Source: an uncultured Prevotellaceae bacterium
GTDB taxonomy: Bacteria > Bacteroidota > Bacteroidia > Bacteroidales > Bacteroidaceae
Reading direction: 5' to 3'
Length of the DNA stretch: 54,312 bases
Assembly: GCA_946188395.1 (NCBI GenBank)
Contig: CAMHUU010000018.1
Span: forward strand, 1-54,312
The notes under the pieces are model-generated. The model had not been told where the DNA came from and searched no databases. It saw only the letters and a list, made by a program, of their open reading frames with translations. The stretch's first letter is position 1. The number at the start of each line of letters is the position of its first letter. Below, one piece after another: positions 36,646 through 44,510 of this stretch. The translations under genes and the position numbers were made by a program.

Positions 36646-38826
36646 ATGAGAAAATTTTATCTCCTTTTCGCTGCGTTGTTTGCTTCTACAATGATTGCAA
36701 CAGCCGGTACAAAGAACCTGTACAAGCAGGATTTTGAGTCTGCAGGTACTCCTGCCGATGCTGGTTGGAAATCTCCCAACCTCGCTGGCGGTATGTCACT
36801 GCAGTCTACTGAGTATGGCTCTTGGTTCCGTTTCAGCCTCGGTGCTAACAACAACCGTAACGCAGTTTTGGACTTCAACTACGGAAGATCGGCTGGTATT
36901 TTTGAAGGTCAAGAAGTCAAAGAGTACACAGTAAAGTTCCAGTGGGGTCTCGTTCGTAATCCTAACGATGCCGCAAAGCCTCAGGACGTTCAGTTCTCTA
37001 CTGAGCTCGCACTGTTAGGTGGCAACTGGGACAGCAACCTGAAGTCTAAGGGCTATTTCATCAACAATGGTCAGTACGCTACTGCAGACTCTCTCTGCCT
37101 CTTCTCTATTACTCAGCTGAAGGGCGCCTATGGTGACACCAACCCCTATTGGACTGACAACCAGGATGTCAGCACCCATGCTTTCGAATTCGTTGTTAAC
37201 AGAGACACCACCAATGCTACCATCACGTTGACAGAAGGTATGTGGTACGACATCGAAGTAACGATTAACACCGAGACCAAGCAGACCAAGTGGAAGATTT
37301 CTGAGCTTGAAGGTGCTGAGGTGAAGTCTGGTGAGAGCAAGATTGCTGACAACTGCGATCCTTTCGTAAAGGGTCTGAACGTGCTGCTGGGTCGTCGTAA
37401 CAGCGTTGCCGACATCGACGAGGTGAAGGTTCAGGCTATCACTGAGGGCGACTATGCCAACACACCGACTATCTCTCTCGTAGAGGTTGACCAGAAGAAA
37501 CGTACTTTCGACATCTATTTCGAGGAAGGCGAGATTCTGCACGTCAAGAAGACCGAAGGCGGTGAGGACACTGCTGTTGAGAGCCCCTACAGATACATCA
37601 CTGAGACTTCTGGTACGCTGGATGTTTGGACTGAGTCTGGCACTGCTACTTCTGAGCATGTAACTTATGACGTTGTTGCTGAGGTTATTGCTCTGCCTGC
37701 CGCTGAAATTGAAATTATCAAGGTTAGCGAAGGCTATGGAAAGTCTTTGAAGATGACCGTTGACAATTCTACTGTTCCCACACAGCCCAACATCACCCTC
37801 ACATGGGAATACAGCAATGGCGACAAGTCTACTGGTGAGGTTGCCAGCGGTGCAGTTTATGCTGCAGAAGCACAGGGAACCCTGACCGTTACTACTCACG
37901 CCTATGGTTTTGGTGAGACCTCCGTCACTTTTGAGAACAACACTGATTTTGCTGTTGACCAGACTATTGACCTCCAGCATTTGAGTGAGGCCGATTTGAT
38001 TGCTAAGGGCTTTACTGAGATTGATCCGTTACAGTCTTCCGATACGAAAGGTGAAACTAACTGGACTGGCCGAAAGCGCCTGTGGTTCGGTATCGAGAAT
38101 GGTGAATTCAACGAAGATGGCACACCAAAGTCTGACACTTATGTAGTTTATGGTCCTGAGGGAGCTAGCGAGCTTGTTGAGCCTATCCGTCGCTTCTATC
38201 TGAAGCCCTCTACCCTCACCAAGGAAGTTGCTACTACCATCTTTGCTCCTATGTATACATGGTACACTGGTCAGGCTGATGAGAGTGTTGCTGACGGTAG
38301 CGACGTAGCTGGTTTGAAGGTGAACTACAACATTGGTTTGATTAACACTGGTACAAAGACTGACGAAGGTACCTCTATCAACTATGCTGTTGGTAATATC
38401 GGTATCGACGGTTTGACAGACAACGACTTCTACATGGTCTACCTTATTTGCGATTATGGTTCCACTTCTGAGCACCCCGTGTTCCCTGTGGGAACTAAAC
38501 CCGCTGAAGGTAAGGAACAGTATTTGGCTATGAACCTGGGTACTGCTGTTGCAAATGCTAACCAGCAGATCAATGGTGCAGCTGCTAAGGATGGTCAGGC
38601 TCTCGTTCTGAAGGGAACTGATATCTTCGGTCTCTATCGTATTGACACTGCTATCACCCGCATCGATATCTTCAAGGCTAAGAACGGTTCTGGCATCGAG
38701 ACTCTGCCTTACAACCAGATCGTTTCTGACCACAATGCTCCTATCTACAACCTCAATGGTGTACAGGTTACTACTCTGAAGAAGGGTATCTACATCAAGC
38801 AGGGTAAAAAGTTCATTGTTAGATAA
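36646..38826 (+). CDS. Secreted protein of unknown function in the SGBP position, with C-terminal sorting-like motif
   Basis: A 726-residue protein. The ATG at 36646 follows the promoter and opens a Sec signal peptide ending near ATAG (residue 21). There is no lipobox Cys, unlike most surface glycan-binding proteins. Residues about 25-260 look like a concanavalin/LamG-type beta-sandwich (LYKQDFESAGTPADAGWKSP, MWYDIEVTINTETKQTKWKI). The middle has repeated Ig-like beta stretches, and the end carries IYNLNGVQV...KGIYIKQGKKFIVR. Third base choice leans to T (GCT, GGT, TCT, GTT) more than in neighbours, which in Bacteroidetes often marks high expression. Glycan binding is inferred only from its place after SusCD. 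Confidence 0.7.
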   Translation: MRKFYLLFAALFASTMIATAGTKNLYKQDFESAGTPADAGWKSPNLAGGMSLQSTEYGSWFRFSLGANNNRNAVLDFNYGRSAGIFEGQEVKEYTVKFQWGLVRNPNDAAKPQDVQFSTELALLGGNWDSNLKSKGYFINNGQYATADSLCLFSITQLKGAYGDTNPYWTDNQDVSTHAFEFVVNRDTTNATITLTEGMWYDIEVTINTETKQTKWKISELEGAEVKSGESKIADNCDPFVKGLNVLLGRRNSVADIDEVKVQAITEGDYANTPTISLVEVDQKKRTFDIYFEEGEILHVKKTEGGEDTAVESPYRYITETSGTLDVWTESGTATSEHVTYDVVAEVIALPAAEIEIIKVSEGYGKSLKMTVDNSTVPTQPNITLTWEYSNGDKSTGEVASGAVYAAEAQGTLTVTTHAYGFGETSVTFENNTDFAVDQTIDLQHLSEADLIAKGFTEIDPLQSSDTKGETNWTGRKRLWFGIENGEFNEDGTPKSDTYVVYGPEGASELVEPIRRFYLKPSTLTKEVATTIFAPMYTWYTGQADESVADGSDVAGLKVNYNIGLINTGTKTDEGTSINYAVGNIGIDGLTDNDFYMVYLICDYGSTSEHPVFPVGTKPAEGKEQYLAMNLGTAVANANQQINGAAAKDGQALVLKGTDIFGLYRIDTAITRIDIFKAKNGSGIETLPYNQIVSDHNAPIYNLNGVQVTTLKKGIYIKQGKKFIVR

Positions 38827-38846
38827 TTAATCTATCACACTATATC

Positions 38847-38880
38847 AATCCCCACAGTCTTCGTGACTGTGGGGATTTTT
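38847..38880 (+). terminator. Rho-independent terminator after the secreted protein gene
   Basis: AATCCCCACAGTC pairs perfectly with GACTGTGGGGATT (13 bp) around TTCGT, followed by a T-run, 20 bases after the stop. No TAnnTTTG box was seen between it and the PL9 gene, so PL9 may depend on read-through. Confidence 0.92.
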
Positions 38881-38912
38881 AATCCAAACAAACTACCAAA
38901 TACATCATAACG

Positions 38913-40397
38913 ATGCAACGAATCCTTTTGCTGACAGCCCTGGCGATGGTAATGAGCACCATACAGGCCAAAACAATCTATGTGGCTACCGACGGCAACG
39001 ACGATGCTGCGGGCACCATCGACGCCCCCATGGCAACACTGCCTGCAGCCTACAAGAAGATATCGAATGGCGACACCATCTGCTTTCGTGGCGGAACATA
39101 CCATGTGACGGACGAACAGGTGATGAAGACCGACAACACCTATGCCTACGTGTTTGCTTTGGAGAAAGCAGGAACAGCCACAAAGAGGACCTGTATCATG
39201 GGGTATCCCGGCGAACGGCCCATATTCGACTTCTCGGCCCTGCAACTCGATGGAGCACACCGCTTCTCGGCATTCTATCTGGGGGCCAACTACCTGCACC
39301 TGCGCAACTTCGACATCGTCGGTCTGCCGGTAAGAATCAAGGGACATACGCAGTCGGAATGCGTATCGGCACGAAAGGGCTCACACTGCATCGTCGAGAA
39401 TATTGCCATGCACGACGGCATGGCCATCGGCTACTACCAGACGGCGGGTTCCGACAACCTCGTGCTGAACTGCGATGCCTACAACAACTACGACGCCTAT
39501 AGCGAAGGGGAATATGGCGGCAATGTCGACGGCTTCGGCATCCATGTACAGAAAACCACCGAGACGGGCAATGTCATCCGCTACTGCCGAGCGTGGCGCA
39601 ACAGCGACGACGGCTTCGACCTGATCAACAACAAGGCGCCGGCAGAGTTCGACCATTGCTGGGCTTTCTATAACGGCTACCGTCCTACCGACGATGTCAA
39701 GAACACAACGACTTTCCAGTCGGCAGGCGACGGCAATGGCTTCAAGGCTGGTGGCTATGGCATGAGTGCCGGCACGACGAAATGCCCGGAAGTCTGTCCG
39801 CAAAACTATGTCCACCATTGCGTGGCCTATCGCAACAAGGCTCATGGTCTCTACTCCAACCATCATTTGGGCGGTTGCCGCTGGGAGTACAACTCCTCAT
39901 GGTACAACCGTTCGAACTACAATATGGTCAACCGGAAATCCAACGAAGAGGCTGTCGACGTGCCGGGCTATGGACATATCCTGAAGAATAACGTGTCGTT
40001 CACCTTCACCGACTCGTCGAAGGGCGGCCACCTCATCAACTGCGATGCAGCACAATGCACCATCGAGAACAACACCTTTGCCCCTGCCGAGACGGCCGTG
40101 ACAGTCACTGCCGACATGTTCGTCTCCACAGACCCCGCCACGCTCTTCGCTCCCCGCGATGCCGACGGCAACCTGCCCGAGATGACCTTTTTGCGGGGGA
40201 AGGAAGGCAGCCTACTGGCCCAGCGACAGATGGGTTGGGCATGGGTCGGAACAGACGACACCGCCATTCATACCCTACCCGACGTGAACCACCACTACGA
40301 CTCCCCCTTCTACAGCCTCAATGGCATACCAGTGCCCTCCAACGCGCTTGAGAAGGGAATCTACATCCAACAAGGTCGTAAATTTGTGGTAAAGTAA
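38913..40397 (+). CDS. PL9-family pectate / rhamnogalacturonan lyase, secreted
   Basis: A 494-residue right-handed beta-helix protein with a signal ending TIQAK (residue 20). The family's active-site pieces stand close to those of Pel9A from Dickeya (Ca ligands Asp209, 233, 234, 237 and base Lys273): Asp206 in NVDGFG, Asp232/Asp233/Asp236 in NSDDGFD, and Lys278 in GDGNGFKAGG. It therefore looks like an active calcium-dependent lyase. Bacteroides PL9 enzymes in RG-I loci cut the RG-I backbone, which is inferred here from the PL11 and CE12 neighbours. The C-terminus FYSLNGIPV...KGIYIQQGRKFVVK matches the sorting-like motif of three other proteins in the window. Confidence 0.85.
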   Translation: MQRILLLTALAMVMSTIQAKTIYVATDGNDDAAGTIDAPMATLPAAYKKISNGDTICFRGGTYHVTDEQVMKTDNTYAYVFALEKAGTATKRTCIMGYPGERPIFDFSALQLDGAHRFSAFYLGANYLHLRNFDIVGLPVRIKGHTQSECVSARKGSHCIVENIAMHDGMAIGYYQTAGSDNLVLNCDAYNNYDAYSEGEYGGNVDGFGIHVQKTTETGNVIRYCRAWRNSDDGFDLINNKAPAEFDHCWAFYNGYRPTDDVKNTTTFQSAGDGNGFKAGGYGMSAGTTKCPEVCPQNYVHHCVAYRNKAHGLYSNHHLGGCRWEYNSSWYNRSNYNMVNRKSNEEAVDVPGYGHILKNNVSFTFTDSSKGGHLINCDAAQCTIENNTFAPAETAVTVTADMFVSTDPATLFAPRDADGNLPEMTFLRGKEGSLLAQRQMGWAWVGTDDTAIHTLPDVNHHYDSPFYSLNGIPVPSNALEKGIYIQQGRKFVVK

Positions 40398-40398
40398 T

Positions 40399-40430
40399 AA
40401 ATCCCGCCCCTTTTGACAGGGGCGGGATTT
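40399..40430. terminator. Bidirectional terminator between PL9 and the amidase pseudogene
   Basis: AAATCCCGCCCC pairs perfectly with GGGGCGGGATTT (12 bp) around an 8-base loop. It sits directly after the PL9 stop codon and before the end of the convergent amidase frame. Confidence 0.88.
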
Positions 40431-40432
40431 GT

Positions 40433-40861
40433 CTATTTAGGCTGCAGCTCCTTATATTCGCTGGCGATGCCGGGGAAGCCCGGGCAGTCCTTCGCGGGGT
40501 CCAAGTCGCGATGACCGACAATCAGCGCGCGGGGGTAGCGCTAGTGCAACTGTTCGAGCAACGTGCGCATGGCCTGCTTCTGTTCAGCCGTTCGCGTGTC
40601 GGCGGGTTGACCGCGAGCATCATACCCGCCCTCGTAGCAGACGCCTATCGAGTGGGCGTTGTGGTGCAGGCAGTGGGCGCCAACCATCCATTCCGGACGG
40701 CCTTCTTCAATCTCTCCGTTACGACGGATGACGTAGTGATAACCGATACCGAACTTCCAGTGGTTATCCTTCCTGTGCCAACTGTCAATCTGTGCCGCAA
40801 AACTCGTCTGGTCAGGCCGCACCGCACCGCAATGAACAATGATTAATGTTATTACTCTCAT
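40433..40861 (-). pseudogene. N-acetylmuramoyl-L-alanine amidase broken by an amber codon
   Basis: The frame from ATG 40861 reads as an Amidase_2/PGRP-type enzyme (IIVHCGAV with zinc His10, GIGYHYVIRRNGEIEEGR) but meets TAG at 40541-40543 after about 106 residues. The same frame continues with RYPRALIVGHRDLDPAKDC and ends at 40433-40435. That segment holds the remaining zinc-binding residues, so the short product would lack part of the active site. A single C-to-T change of CAG (Gln) would explain the stop. Other genes here end with TAG, so recoding is unlikely. This amidase type normally closes the VirE/DUF4248 module in Bacteroidales. Confidence 0.85.
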
Positions 40862-40865
40862 CTTT

Positions 40866-40897
40866 ACCTTTTTACTTTTTTACCTTTTTACTCTTTC
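40866..40897. repeat. Octameric array upstream of the amidase
   Basis: Units ACCTTTTT, ACTTTTTT, ACCTTTTT and ACTCTTTC have a period of 8. It is the same family as 7712-7735 and 16049-16080 and directly precedes the amidase start. Confidence 0.72.
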
Positions 40898-40934
40898 TTG
40901 GCAGCCGAGGCGGGAAGCGGGTCACCTTTGTGTT

Positions 40935-41044
40935 GTTCAGATAGTTCCTTTGTGCTATCCGGATAGTCTCTTCGTCGTGTTCAGATAGTTCCTATAGGGG
41001 GTAAGGAATAGTCTGAATGAGTTGTTCGAAACGTCTGAATGAAC
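40935..41044. repeat. Degenerate 22-base tandem repeat
   Basis: Copies start at 40935, 40957 and 40979. The first and third share GTTCAGATAGTTCCT exactly. Two weaker copies follow, in which GTCTGAATGA recurs at 41011 and 41033, again 22 apart. The stretch lies in the 307-base gap between the amidase and the ATPase; no sizeable reading frame crosses it. There are no spacers, so it is not CRISPR. Confidence 0.7.
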
Positions 41045-41094
41045 CACAGGTGACATCCCTTCCGTTCGTCTTGCTTACCGGAAACAAAAGTACG

Positions 41095-41122
41095 AAAAAA
41101 CGGAAGGCCACTTTCCGTTTCC
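41095..41122 (-). terminator. Terminator of the AAA ATPase gene
   Basis: On the minus strand AAACGGAA and TTCCGTTT form an 8-bp stem around a 7-base loop, followed by further T residues, about 49 bases after the ATPase stop. Confidence 0.75.
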
Positions 41123-41168
41123 TTCCGCTTTCTCCACGTTCATCCCACTATTTCCAGATACTTCCGCT

Positions 41169-42632
41169 TCAATGAAACAGCTCATCTAATGTAACGATGT
41201 CATTGATATGCGAGCGATGCTTAGACTCGCTTACCCCGAACGTCGTAACGTATGCCACGTATATGGAATGAGCCGGCTTGTGGACCTTGGAATTCCGAAG
41301 TGCAGAAATTCTGTTGGTAATGTCCTCAGCATCAGAGTCTTTGAGTATGTATTTCCCCTCCGAAAACTTCATCTCGCAAATGTAGTCGGCTCTTTCTGCC
41401 GTAGCTGGAATAAGCAGATCGACCTGCACACCTTCGTTTTCCGGTGTTTCACCATACCAGCAGTAAGGCGTAGCGTACTCCTTGATTCTAAGCGCATCGA
41501 CCAGTCGCGGCATGTGTTCAATGACAAGCAGTTCAAAAGTGTTCCCTGCCCAAGTGTAAAAGGGCTTACTTCTCTGCACTGTGCGCCAAGAAGTGAAGTT
41601 GGTATCTTCCACAAAGCGCAGATAGAACAGGGTGAAGAAGTCTGTGAGTTGATAGACGGTCTCTTTGCGGGGTCCTCCATAGCGGGAATAACTGCGAATA
41701 ACGCCGGAATCCATCAGGTTCTCGAGAACGTCCGAGAAGGTACCTCCTCCTTTCTTGTCAACAGCAGCTAGTAGTTCAGAGCGTGTCATTCCGTAGAACA
41801 TCGTCCCCAGTTTCCTGACAACTTTAATGTATAGATCCGATGCTGAATACAGACCGGTATAAACATCTTTGAACTCCTGACGGGCTTTATCCTTATCGAA
41901 GTAAATGGCGTTGATGTTATCAGCCATAGTCCTGTCCGGACGGAAGCTGTCCATATAGAACGGTATGCCGCCAATGACCATATATGTAAGGGCCACTTCG
42001 TAGCGGGACAAGTGAAAGCCTCGCTTTTCCCAGTAGCGTTCAGATTCAGCAAGTGTAAAGGGTTTGAGACCGATAGTCTCAGTTACCCTTCCATATAGTC
42101 CGCCGTAGTCGCGCAGCACGTTGTCTATCATCCAACTGGTTGCTGAACCGCAGACAATAAGCAAAATGTCTTTGCGTTTCCGTGCCCATGAGTTCCAGAA
42201 ATGGCCGAGTTCCTCGATGAGTTCCGATGACTGAGGTCCTGCAAGCCAGGGCAGTTCGTCGATAAAAACCACCTTCCGACGAGTTCGTTTGCTGCTGAGA
42301 AGTTTCTTGAGCAATCGTAAGGCTTCCATCCAACTTGTCGGAGAGGGGTTACCTTCTGCAGGTAGTCCATACTCTCTCAGGCTCTCGTAAAAGTGAGCCA
42401 ACTGCTTCTGACGGTAGGACTCTATCTTATCCTCATTGTTGTCGTCTACCCGTTGATAGAGGCCGACCGCCATGAAAGACAGCTTGTTCTCAAAGGCCTC
42501 TTCAATCAGGAAGGATTTCCCTACACGGCGACGTCCGTATATGGCAAGGAATTCGGAACGCTCTGAATCATAGAGCCTTTTGATTGTGGCGAGCTCTTCC
42601 TCTCGCCCAATTATAGTGGATGGATGTTTCAT
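41169..42632 (-). CDS. AAA-type ATPase with DUF234 nuclease-like C-terminal domain
   Basis: A 487-residue protein of the archaeal-type ATPase_2/DUF234 family. Walker A is GRRRVGKS at 33-40 and Walker B is VVFIDE at 121-126; a winged-helix-like middle region (about 270-330) follows. The C-terminal region has the spacing of a PD-(D/E)xK nuclease: Asp405 in VQVDLLI and Glu420-x-Lys422 in ICEMKFSEGKY. The cellular role of the family is unknown; it is widespread and patchy in Bacteroidetes, consistent with an accessory or defence-type gene (inference). It has its own promoter and terminator, so it is an independent unit inside the module. Confidence 0.85.
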   Translation of the reverse strand: MKHPSTIIGREEELATIKRLYDSERSEFLAIYGRRRVGKSFLIEEAFENKLSFMAVGLYQRVDDNNEDKIESYRQKQLAHFYESLREYGLPAEGNPSPTSWMEALRLLKKLLSSKRTRRKVVFIDELPWLAGPQSSELIEELGHFWNSWARKRKDILLIVCGSATSWMIDNVLRDYGGLYGRVTETIGLKPFTLAESERYWEKRGFHLSRYEVALTYMVIGGIPFYMDSFRPDRTMADNINAIYFDKDKARQEFKDVYTGLYSASDLYIKVVRKLGTMFYGMTRSELLAAVDKKGGGTFSDVLENLMDSGVIRSYSRYGGPRKETVYQLTDFFTLFYLRFVEDTNFTSWRTVQRSKPFYTWAGNTFELLVIEHMPRLVDALRIKEYATPYCWYGETPENEGVQVDLLIPATAERADYICEMKFSEGKYILKDSDAEDITNRISALRNSKVHKPAHSIYVAYVTTFGVSESKHRSHINDIVTLDELFH

Positions 42633-42649
42633 ATTATATTAATTTGCCG

Positions 42650-42657
42650 CAAAGATA
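42650..42657 (-). promoter_or_regulatory. Promoter -7 box for the AAA ATPase gene
   Basis: TATCTTTG on the minus strand, 17 bases before the ATG. The sequence about 25 bases upstream lies at the edge of a perfect inverted repeat (42682-42728). Confidence 0.78.
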
Positions 42658-42681
42658 ATAAAAAATAACCTTATTTGTATC

Positions 42682-42728
42682 AAAATTCAGCCAAAATTAA
42701 TAATATTTGTTCGTTTTGGCTGAATTTT
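42682..42728. promoter_or_regulatory. Perfect 15-bp inverted repeat upstream of the ATPase promoter
   Basis: AAAATTCAGCCAAAA at 42682-42696 is matched by TTTTGGCTGAATTTT at 42714-42728 across a 17-base A/T-rich centre. Its inner edge reaches the -33 zone of the ATPase promoter, so it may be an operator. It is also 54 bases after the DUF4248 stop and could act as a hairpin. Confidence 0.75.
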
Positions 42729-42781
42729 TACCACAAATCTGCAAAACTTTTTGAGATAAAAGCTGCAATGGAAGAAAAATG

Positions 42782-42967
42782 TTATTGTCCCACGTCGATG
42801 CAGAACTTATCGGCGATGAAACGGACGATGTGGGGCGGCAGCACCTTCATATGGGGCTGCATGCCCATCGTCTCCAGTTCCTTCAGGAAGGGCTCGCACC
42901 AACTCATCAGCGTCTTCGTGGTGACGCCCGCATAGTCCGCCAGCTGTTGTTTAGTCATTGCTTTCAT
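42782..42967 (-). CDS. DUF4248 small helix-turn-helix-like protein
   Basis: A 61-residue protein with the DUF4248 pattern: MTKQQLADYAGVTTKTLMSW (a helix-turn-helix-like start), then LETMGM and VLPPHIVRFIADKFCIDVG. Function is unknown; the fold suggests DNA binding. In Bacteroidales it normally sits next to VirE/BT4734-type genes, as here. An AAAGGAG stretch lies about 40 bases upstream, outside normal ribosome-binding distance. Confidence 0.85.
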   Translation of the reverse strand: MKAMTKQQLADYAGVTTKTLMSWCEPFLKELETMGMQPHMKVLPPHIVRFIADKFCIDVGQ

Positions 42968-43018
42968 AAAATCTTATCTTATCTTCTTCTAACTTCTTCT
43001 AACTCCTTTATCTTCTGA

Positions 43019-43090
43019 AAAACTCTCCCGCGTACGTACAGGAACTGTTGTGGGCTTTCGAGTTCACGTACGTACGCGGGAGGAAAGTTT
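43019..43090. repeat. Long hairpin between VirE and DUF4248
   Basis: CTCCCGCGTACGTAC (43025-43039) pairs perfectly with GTACGTACGCGGGAG (43068-43082). The stem continues inward with GAACT/AGTTC after a one-base gap on each side, leaving a loop of about 14 bases. Outward, AAACT and AGTTT pair after a short bulge. The arms contain CGTACGTAC runs. It lies immediately after the VirE stop codon. Confidence 0.85.
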
Positions 43091-44249
43091 CAGAAATAGT
43101 CCGGAATCTCCGGATCCTTATTATCTGCATGTTGGGTTTGTGTGGCACGCAAAGCCATCTGGCGTCCCAGGGCATCAATCTCCTTGGGCATGCGGCGCAC
43201 GGCACGGTAACCCGGCAGTCCGTCGCATACCATGGACTCGAAGCCCAGGTCGATGAAGGCCTGGTCGACGGCCTCCTTCTTCAGCTTCTGCGTGATATTG
43301 CCGCCGATGTGCTGCATGGCATCGCCCACACTGACAAACTCGCCCGTATCGGTACCGACGGGATGGCTGTAGTAACGGTATACCAGCTGGCGCTCCAAAT
43401 TGGCTACCTTGAAGCGGTTGTTACGCTCGTCGATGGCTGACGTCTCGTTGCCCGAGAACCAGTATTCAAAGCCATTGCGGTAGAGATAGTAGGCCTGACT
43501 GTAGATGCCCTCATACTCGAAGGGCAGCGTCAGCGGCGACTCAATGTTCTCCACCTTGAAAGCCAGCCAGCGGCGCGTGCCCGTAGGGTCGTTCAGGAAC
43601 TTCTCGTTATTGCCCGTGCCGCAGAACGAGGCGATGTGCGGACGGTGAACGGTATAGCGTCCGAAGGGCGGACGTACGTTGACATACGACAGCGTGATGG
43701 CGCGTTTCATCTTGTTCATCTCGCGCGGCGGCAGCCCTCCTTGATTTCCCACGACAGGAAGGGCTCGGCCTGCGGATTGTAGTACGCCTCGGCATCATGA
43801 CCCAGCGGACAGCGCTTGCCGGCATCCTTGCCTTTGCGCACACTCTGTACCCCCAGCAGACGCTCGTAGTAGTCGTTGCCGAAGAGGAACGCCTTCTGAT
43901 AAAACTGTCGCTGCAGGTACACCTCATAGCCCACGTCGAGCTCGTAGGGATAGATGACGATGAGACTGTCGCCCGTGGTGTAGAGCAGCAGCGTATGCGG
44001 GTCGGCGCGTGCCTCCTCACGGAGCTCCGCTAGGCTGCTGCCCTCCACGTGGAAGAACACCGCCACCGACAATCCCGAGAGACGCGTCAGGTCCTGCTGG
44101 CGCGTGCCGCCGTCGAACGTGCCCTGCACCAGCAGCACAGGCTGATAGCCCGGTGGCCACTGGTCGCCCCGGATCAAGTCTACAATCTCACTGATACCCA
44201 CCGCCTTCGGACTGGTGTCTTTCGCATGTTGTAATATTGATACTTCCAT
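43090..44249 (-). pseudogene. VirE/BT4734-type primase-helicase-like gene with internal deletion
   Basis: The first frame (ATG 44249, stop at 43716) encodes a BT4734-like N-terminal domain (LTRLSGLSVAVFFHVEG, RCPLGHDAEAYYNPQAEPF). A second frame (43752-43090) encodes the C-terminal part of the VirE ATPase domain (VNVRPPFGRYTVHRPHIASF, GTGNNEKFLNDPTGTRRWLA). Intact relatives have several hundred residues between these parts, including the Walker A motif. Here they are joined directly and out of frame near 43716-43752. The gene is therefore dead as an ATPase, though the N-domain could still be made. Confidence 0.85.
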
Positions 44250-44275
44250 AAGCGATAAAGATTAGATTTCCGCTG

Positions 44276-44283
44276 CGAAGTTA
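44276..44283 (-). promoter_or_regulatory. Possible promoter box for the VirE module
   Basis: TAACTTCG on the minus strand is one base off TAnnTTTG, about 27 bases before the VirE ATG. An imperfect inverted repeat (AGCTTTCGCGC at 44306-44316 with GCGCGAAGCT at 44329-44338) lies just upstream. Confidence 0.4.
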
Positions 44284-44408
44284 CGCAATCGGAATGGCAC
44301 ACGCAAGCTTTCGCGCCACAAATTTGCAGCGCGAAGCTATTCTGTGCAGAACATGCACAAAGTTACTCTATGAGCAGGGCAAAAACTGAATTGTTTAATT
44401 GTTATTCT

Positions 44409-44440
44409 AAAAAGAGTGCAGTCCGTTTGAACTGCACCCT
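44409..44440 (-). terminator. Terminator for the 31-residue peptide gene
   Basis: On the minus strand GTGCAGT and ACTGCAC (7 bp) enclose an 8-base loop, followed by TCTTTTTAG. It is the first hairpin after the small gene at 44511-44606. The surrounding gap 44284-44745 otherwise holds that gene and two divergent promoters. Confidence 0.7.
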
Positions 44441-44510
44441 CGTTTATTTAAGATTACATAGAACTATTAACATCAACTTAAGTCGAATAAGTCGTATTTT
44501 TCCAGTGGAT

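Larger units (their letters stand above)
40433..44283 (-). other. Decayed accessory module interrupting the polysaccharide locus
   Basis: All genes here read on the minus strand against the surrounding plus-strand degradation genes: VirE/BT4734 (broken), DUF4248, AAA ATPase and amidase (broken). The VirE-DUF4248-amidase set is a common Bacteroidales accessory module of unknown function. HU-like and smalltalk genes, which often accompany it, were not found. The ATPase gene may be an additional insertion. No integrase, transposase or clear direct repeats at the ends were seen, so the mode of arrival is unknown. Confidence 0.6.

Noticed and set aside
40541..40543. TAG read as an amino acid (recoding) in the amidase
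   Set aside because: mreC, the AraA-type isomerase and the last PL11 gene end with TAG, so TAG is a normal stop here; a point mutation is simpler.
40935..41044. CRISPR array
   Set aside because: The repeats are adjacent without unique spacers, degenerate, and no cas genes are present.
43048..43440. Plus-strand frame starting in the hairpin between VirE and DUF4248
   Set aside because: It is antisense to the conserved VirE C-terminal region and has no support of its own.
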